DNA of 64,000 nucleotides, taken from assembly GCF_945957525.1 (NCBI RefSeq), contig NZ_CAMFLA010000001.1:248001-312000 (forward strand), read 5' to 3'. A program made the position numbers and the translations under genes. The notes below the pieces were generated by a model, which ran no database searches, had not been told where the DNA came from, and worked only from the letters and a program-made list of their open reading frames with translations. The first letter of the stretch is position 1. Every line of letters begins with the position of its first letter. This DNA comes from an uncultured Aquitalea sp. (GTDB lineage: Bacteria > Pseudomonadota > Gammaproteobacteria > Burkholderiales > Chromobacteriaceae). This document shows, one piece after another, positions 59,959 to 64,000 of this stretch.

Positions 59959-62658
59959 TCAACCGCTGTTGCGCAAGCCGGCGGAGGTGCCGTTGATGGT
60001 GAGGTGAATGGCGTACAGCGCCTCGGCGTCGTCGGGATTTTCACGCAGGCGTTGCAACAAATCGGCCTGCAGCAAATTGAGCGCGTCCAGATAAGGCAGG
60101 CGGGTTTCCAGGCTGCGGTACAGGGTGGGATTGTCCGCCAGCAAGCGGGTTTGACCGGTGATGGCGAAGAAGGCGTCGTGCGTTTTGCGCCATTCGCTTT
60201 CAATCTGGCCAAACAGTTTGTCGGCCAGCGCTCTATCCGACACCAGCGCGGCAAAGCGGCGGGCGATGCCCAGATCGGCCTTGGCCAGTACCTGCTCCAT
60301 ATTGGACAGGATGACCTGGAAGAACGGCGAGGTGCGGTACAAGCCTTGCAGACGCGCCAGCCCTTCGTCGCCGTGACGGGCGATATAGGCGGACACCGCC
60401 GAACCGAAGCCGAACCAGCCCGGCAGCATCACCCGCGATTGCGACCAGGAGAACACCCAGGGGATGGCGCGCAGGTCCTTGATGCTGGAGAGGCTCTTGC
60501 GCGAGGCCGGGCGGCTGCCGATGTTGAGCTTCGCGATGGCGTTGATGGGCGTGGCTTCGAGGAAGTACTGCATGAAGCCCTCGGTTTCCACCAGCGCGCG
60601 GTAGGCCGCGAAGGCGGTGTCGGACAGCTCGTCGAACACATCGCCGTCGGCCTCGCCGCTGGGGTGGCTGGTGAGGCTGGCTTCCAGCGTGGCGGCCACC
60701 AAGGCTTCCAGATTGCGCAGGCCGATGTCCGGATCGGAATACTTGGACGCGATGACTTCGCCCTGCTCGGTAATGCGGATGCGCCCGGCCACGCTGCCGG
60801 CTGGCTGGGCCATGATGGCCTCGTAGGACGGGCCGCCGCCGCGCCCCACCGAGCCGCCGCGACCATGGAACAGGCGCAGCTTGACGCCGGCCCGTTCAAA
60901 GCTGTTCACCAGCCGCTGTTCCGCCTTGTACAGCTCCCACTGGCTGGTGAGATATCCGCCATCCTTGTTGCTGTCGGAATACCCCAGCATCACTTCCTGC
61001 GTCAGGCCGCGGCTTTGCAGCAGCTGGCGATACCACGGCAGGGCGAACAACGCGTCCATGATGTCGGTGCAGCCGGCCAGGTCGGCGATGGTTTCAAACA
61101 AGGGCACCAGATTGAGGCTGGACACCGGCACGCCGTTCACCAGCCGGATCAGGCCGGTTTCCTTGAGGATGAGCGCCAGCGAGAGGATGTCGCTGACGGT
61201 GGCGCAGTTGGAGATGATGCTCTGGCTGATGGCTTCCTGCCCGAACTGGCGCTGGATCAGCGCCGCCTCACGGAAGATGGCCAGCTCTTTTTCGGTGTCG
61301 GCGCTGTAATCCTGATAGGGCGAATACAACATGCGCGGCGTGGACAGTTCGCGCAGCAACACGCGAATGCGCGCCGGCTCGTCCAGCGCGGTGAACTGCT
61401 CCAGCCCGGCGCTGGCGAACAATTCGCTCACCACCGCTTCATGCGTGCCGGCAAACTGGCGCAGATCCACCGGCATCAGGAAGAAGCCGAATACTTCCAC
61501 GGCGCGGCGCAGACGCGAGAGCCGGCCTTCGGCCAACAACGAGCTGCCGTGCGCGGCCAGCGAATCAGCCACCGTGGCCAGATCGGCCTGCAACTCGTCT
61601 GCGCCGGCATAGGCTTCGCCGGCCGGCCAGCGGCCGCGCACCGGCAAACCCAGTTCGGCAGCCTTGCCCAGCAAGCGCGACTCCATCGCCGCCAAAGCGC
61701 GGCGATAGGGTTCTTGCTCGCGGCTTTCCTTGGTGTCCGGCGTGCGGTCCGCCAGCGCTTGCAAGGCCGGGCTCACCGACACATGGCGCGCGGACAGCGA
61801 CAGCTCGCGGTACAGTGCGGCCAGTTCGTACAGATAATGTTCAAACGCCTGGGTGGCTTGCAGGGTGAAAGCGTGACGCAACACCGTGGCGTTGACGTTG
61901 GGGTTGCCGTCGCGATCGCCGCCGATCCAGCTGCCCACACGGATGAAGGGCGGCAGGGCCGGGGTCTGGCCCCAGGCGGCGCGCACTTCGTGCCCCAGCC
62001 GCTCATACAGCCGCGGCAGGGCGGAGAAGAAGGTCATCGGGTGGTAGGCCACGCCGTTCTTGATTTCGTCCTCCACCGACAGCTTGAAATGACGGATTTC
62101 CGAGGTTTGCCACAGGGACAGGATCACCCGCTTGAGCTTGCCGTCCAGCTCGTCTTCCTCTTCCGGCGTGATGTCCGGCGAACCGAGCTGACTGAGGAAT
62201 TTGCGCACGGCGCGGTGGCCGTCCAGCACGCTCTGGCGCTGCACTTCGGTGGGGTGCGCGGTAAGGATGGCCCCCACATACGATTCCTTCAGCGTGTCGG
62301 CCAGCTTGTCGAAACCGATGCCATCCTGTTTCAAGCGAGCCAGCGCGCGATTGAGGCTGCCCTGCTGCGGGGCGGAGCCGGCAATCTGGTGCGCGCGACG
62401 GCGGCGGGTGTGGTGCAGGTCTTCCGCAATATTGAACAGCTGCGCATACAAGCCACAGGCGCGCACCAGCGCGGTAGTGGCTTTGGGCGACAGCCCGGCC
62501 GGCAGCGGCAGCGAGCGCTGCTCCGGCGTACGGGCGGCAATGGCGCGCACTTCTTCGCATACTTCGGCGCCTTCCTGCTCCTGCAGGATGTTGCCCAACA
62601 AGCGGTCAAGGCGCGCCAGGTCGGCGCGCAAAGGCAGATCCTTGTCCTGATCAGTCAT
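59959..62658 (-). CDS. ppc: Phosphoenolpyruvate carboxylase
   Basis: 899 residues, full length. 'GAILTAHPTEVQRQSVLDGH' with the catalytic His (about 136), 'WIGGDRDGNPNVN', 'MLGYSDSNKDGGYLTSQWELYKAE' and 'LRLFHGRGGSVGRGGGPSYEAIMAQP', and the C-terminal 'IHLTINGTSAGLRNSG'. It makes oxaloacetate from PEP and bicarbonate to refill the TCA cycle. ATG at 62658. Divergent from hemC across a 468-base gap. Confidence 0.97.
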   Translation of the reverse strand: MTDQDKDLPLRADLARLDRLLGNILQEQEGAEVCEEVRAIAARTPEQRSLPLPAGLSPKATTALVRACGLYAQLFNIAEDLHHTRRRRAHQIAGSAPQQGSLNRALARLKQDGIGFDKLADTLKESYVGAILTAHPTEVQRQSVLDGHRAVRKFLSQLGSPDITPEEEDELDGKLKRVILSLWQTSEIRHFKLSVEDEIKNGVAYHPMTFFSALPRLYERLGHEVRAAWGQTPALPPFIRVGSWIGGDRDGNPNVNATVLRHAFTLQATQAFEHYLYELAALYRELSLSARHVSVSPALQALADRTPDTKESREQEPYRRALAAMESRLLGKAAELGLPVRGRWPAGEAYAGADELQADLATVADSLAAHGSSLLAEGRLSRLRRAVEVFGFFLMPVDLRQFAGTHEAVVSELFASAGLEQFTALDEPARIRVLLRELSTPRMLYSPYQDYSADTEKELAIFREAALIQRQFGQEAISQSIISNCATVSDILSLALILKETGLIRLVNGVPVSSLNLVPLFETIADLAGCTDIMDALFALPWYRQLLQSRGLTQEVMLGYSDSNKDGGYLTSQWELYKAEQRLVNSFERAGVKLRLFHGRGGSVGRGGGPSYEAIMAQPAGSVAGRIRITEQGEVIASKYSDPDIGLRNLEALVAATLEASLTSHPSGEADGDVFDELSDTAFAAYRALVETEGFMQYFLEATPINAIAKLNIGSRPASRKSLSSIKDLRAIPWVFSWSQSRVMLPGWFGFGSAVSAYIARHGDEGLARLQGLYRTSPFFQVILSNMEQVLAKADLGIARRFAALVSDRALADKLFGQIESEWRKTHDAFFAITGQTRLLADNPTLYRSLETRLPYLDALNLLQADLLQRLRENPDDAEALYAIHLTINGTSAGLRNSG

Positions 62659-63126
62659 CGTATTCCTGTCCTTCGATCGTTGTTGCCGGGTCGGCCTGTG
62701 GCTGCCCGATCTGTTTTCAAAACCCTGAACCGTTTCACCGGCGGGCAGTCCCGTGAGTCAAACGGCTCTCCCTGAAAATCACGCGTTGCCAAGCAGAGGC
62801 TTCTGTTTATCAAGCTGAAACAGAACCCCATCATAGGGGGCATCTTCCTTGTAGTGGGTCAATTACCCGATTTTTCTGTTGCAGCGTGTCATTCACGCCG
62901 CATAAGCCCTGTCTGGACTGGTTTTACCCTCCCCGCTCCGGCGGCGACACCAGCCCGCCTCTACTCGGCAGACGGGGTGGCTGCCGCGCTTCAGCGCGGC
63001 TTTGCCCTGCACCCTGTTTGCCACGCCATGCCGGCGGAATGGCTTTTCCTTGATCCGGGCCCAGGCGCAGCCTGCCGCTCATGCTAGAATCCTGCGCAAT
63101 TCCGCTTCCGTCAGGACCCCGATTTC
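62659..63126. other. 468-bp divergent gap between ppc and hemC
   Basis: No gene is supported here. Contents: the likely ppc promoter region on the left, an 8-bp hairpin (62983-62990 with 62993-63000) followed by TTT, and the hemC promoter near 63085. The short frames within it have no family resemblance. Confidence 0.6.
63082..63090 (+). promoter_or_regulatory. Extended -10 promoter of hemC
   Basis: TGCTAGAAT: TAGAAT with the TGn extension, 36 bases before the hemC ATG. No good -35 is seen, as usual for extended -10 promoters. Confidence 0.6.
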
Positions 63127-64000
63127 ATGGACAAGATCGTCATCGCCAGCCGGGAAAGCCGTCTGGCCATGTGGCAGGCCGAACACATCCAGAGCCGCCT
63201 GCAAGCCCTCTACCCGCATCTCACCGTCGAGATCCTCGGCATGACCACCCAGGGCGACCAGATCCTGGACAAAACGCTGTCCAAGATCGGCGGCAAGGGC
63301 CTGTTCGTGAAAGAACTGGAAGTGGCCCTGGCCGAAGGCCGTGCCGACCTGGCCGTGCACTCCATCAAGGACGTGCCCATGGTGTTGCCCGAAGGCTTCG
63401 CCCTGGCCGCCATCTGCGAACGCGAAGACCCGCGCGACGCCTTTGTTTCCAATCAGTACGCCAGCCTGTCCGAGCTGCCCGCCGGCGCCGTAGTAGGCAC
63501 CTCCAGCCTGCGCCGCGAATCGCAACTGCGCGCCCGCTTTCCGCATCTATCCATCAAACCGCTGCGCGGCAATGTGCAAACCCGCCTGCGCAAGCTGGAC
63601 GACGGCGAGTACGACGCCATCATTCTGGCGGCCGCTGGCCTGAAGCGTTTGAACCTGCACGACCGCATCCGTAGCGAACTCGCCCCGTCCGAAAGCCTGC
63701 CGGCCGCCGGCCAAGGCGCGCTGGGCATTGAAATCCGCGCCGACCGCGCCGACATGCAGGCCCTGCTGCTGCCACTGAACCACCCGGACACTCACGCCTG
63801 CGTCAGCGCCGAACGCGCTCTGGCGCGCGAGCTTGGCGGCAGCTGCCAAGTGCCGTTGGGCGCCTTCGCCACGCTGAGCGACGACACCCTGACGCTGGGC
63901 GGCTTTGTCGCCCATCCGGACGGCTCCGTGATGCTGACCGCCGCCGCCAGCGCTCCGCGCGACTATGCCGACGCACTGGGCCGCGCCGTGGCCAAAAAGC
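63127..64000 (+). CDS. hemC: Porphobilinogen deaminase (hydroxymethylbilane synthase), cut by the window end
   Basis: The first 291 residues are present (usual length about 310), so only the tail is missing. '[19 protein letters not shown]', '[23 protein letters not shown]', '[12 protein letters not shown]', '[10 protein letters not shown]', '[14 protein letters not shown]', '[13 protein letters not shown]' and the dipyrromethane cofactor Cys in '[16 protein letters not shown]' are all conserved. It polymerises four porphobilinogens to the linear tetrapyrrole of haem synthesis. Confidence 0.97.
   Translation, partial: MDKIVIASRESRLAMWQAEHIQSRLQALYPHLTVEILGMTTQGDQILDKTLSKIGGKGLFVKELEVALAEGRADLAVHSIKDVPMVLPEGFALAAICEREDPRDAFVSNQYASLSELPAGAVVGTSSLRRESQLRARFPHLSIKPLRGNVQTRLRKLDDGEYDAIILAAAGLKRLNLHDRIRSELAPSESLPAAGQGALGIEIRADRADMQALLLPLNHPDTHACVSAERALARELGGSCQVPLGAFATLSDDTLTLGGFVAHPDGSVMLTAAASAPRDYADALGRAVAKK

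Noticed and set aside
1365-61537. Repeated motif read as KOPS/FtsK or Chi sites
   Set aside because: KOPS and Chi are strongly strand-biased relative to replication; the 11-to-11 strand split and the inverted pair argue against this, although only 64 kb can be seen.
1365-61537. Repeated motif explained only by a frequent Leu-Ala-Glu tripeptide
   Set aside because: Several copies are antisense, reading Phe-Gly-Gln or Ser-Ala-Asn in different frames, and others are intergenic.
60004-62775. 923-codon open frame on the plus strand opposite ppc (and similar long antisense frames at 25822-27543 and 36933-38843)
   Set aside because: The translation is His/Gln/Arg/Ala-rich with no family features and mirrors a real gene's codon pattern; such shadow frames are common in GC-rich DNA.
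62854-63087. 77-codon frame in the ppc-hemC gap
   Set aside because: No ribosome site, biased composition, and it overlaps the hemC promoter.
1-64000. Mobile elements, prophage, CRISPR arrays, toxin-antitoxin or defence islands, tRNA or rRNA genes
   Set aside because: No transposase or integrase, no regularly spaced repeats and no tRNA T-loop patterns were seen; the content is ordinary chromosomal genes.

Overview
The window is GC-rich, gene-dense chromosomal DNA from a betaproteobacterium. It most resembles the Chromobacteriaceae/Neisseriales group (Chromobacterium, Vogesella, Aquitalea, Pseudogulbenkiania type). Pointers are the EngB / cytochrome c4 / ResB / CcsB block (system II cytochrome c maturation), a complete Entner-Doudoroff glucose module with HexR, BioC/BioH-type biotin synthesis and many c-di-GMP proteins. 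The genus is an inference. I see no phage, transposase, CRISPR array, tRNA or rRNA.

Layout. 0-4.2 kb: glycine-zipper envelope protein, AzlCD amino-acid exporter with a GFA-family enzyme and an AraC regulator, MarC. 4.3-8.8 kb: periplasmic copper chaperone, a candidate structured RNA, SelW-like protein, DNA polymerase IV, glutathione S-transferase, patatin lipoprotein, GNAT. 8.8-16.3 kb (minus): biotin genes bioC, bioH, bioF, bioB, interrupted by a methyltransferase and a GAF-GGDEF-EAL protein. 16.4-18.6 kb: comF and trmL (comF visibly AT-richer than its surroundings), rlpA. 18.9-23.4 kb: engB, cytochrome c4, resB, ccsB. 23.5-30.1 kb: TerC/CBS protein, GIY-YIG protein, HD-GYP phosphodiesterase, TMEM175 channel, LytS/AlgZ-type kinase with no adjacent response regulator. 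30.3-39.6 kb: argH, CSS-EAL phosphodiesterase, racemase-like protein, GlpR-type repressor, REC-GGDEF cyclase, RNase II family protein, HDOD protein. 39.7-56.2 kb: glucose uptake and catabolism (ABC transporter with an aldo/keto reductase, two-component system, eda, edd, zwf, pgl, glk, hexR, pgi). 56.3-64 kb: Tsx-like porin, Atl protein, metallo-hydrolase, two methyltransferases (one looks truncated), ppc, and the start of hemC.

How the parts work together. The glucose module is coherent: the ABC importer brings in sugar, Glk and Zwf/Pgl convert it to 6-phosphogluconate, Edd/Eda split that to pyruvate and glyceraldehyde-3-phosphate, and Pgi connects to fructose-6-phosphate. Two nearly identical 16-bp boxes upstream of edd and zwf resemble HexR operators, and hexR lies inside the module. 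Five proteins of c-di-GMP or HDOD signalling type are scattered over about 28 kb.

The most striking unexplained signal is a short motif, GTTGGCCGAAG (best full form AAGGTTGGCCGAAG). By eye I count 22 exact copies, 11 on each strand, both inside genes (several reading frames and both orientations) and between genes. One site is a perfect inverted pair and one overlaps a terminator stem. It behaves like a DNA-uptake-type genomic signature sequence. Its sequence differs from the Neisseria DUS and the Pasteurellaceae USS known to me.
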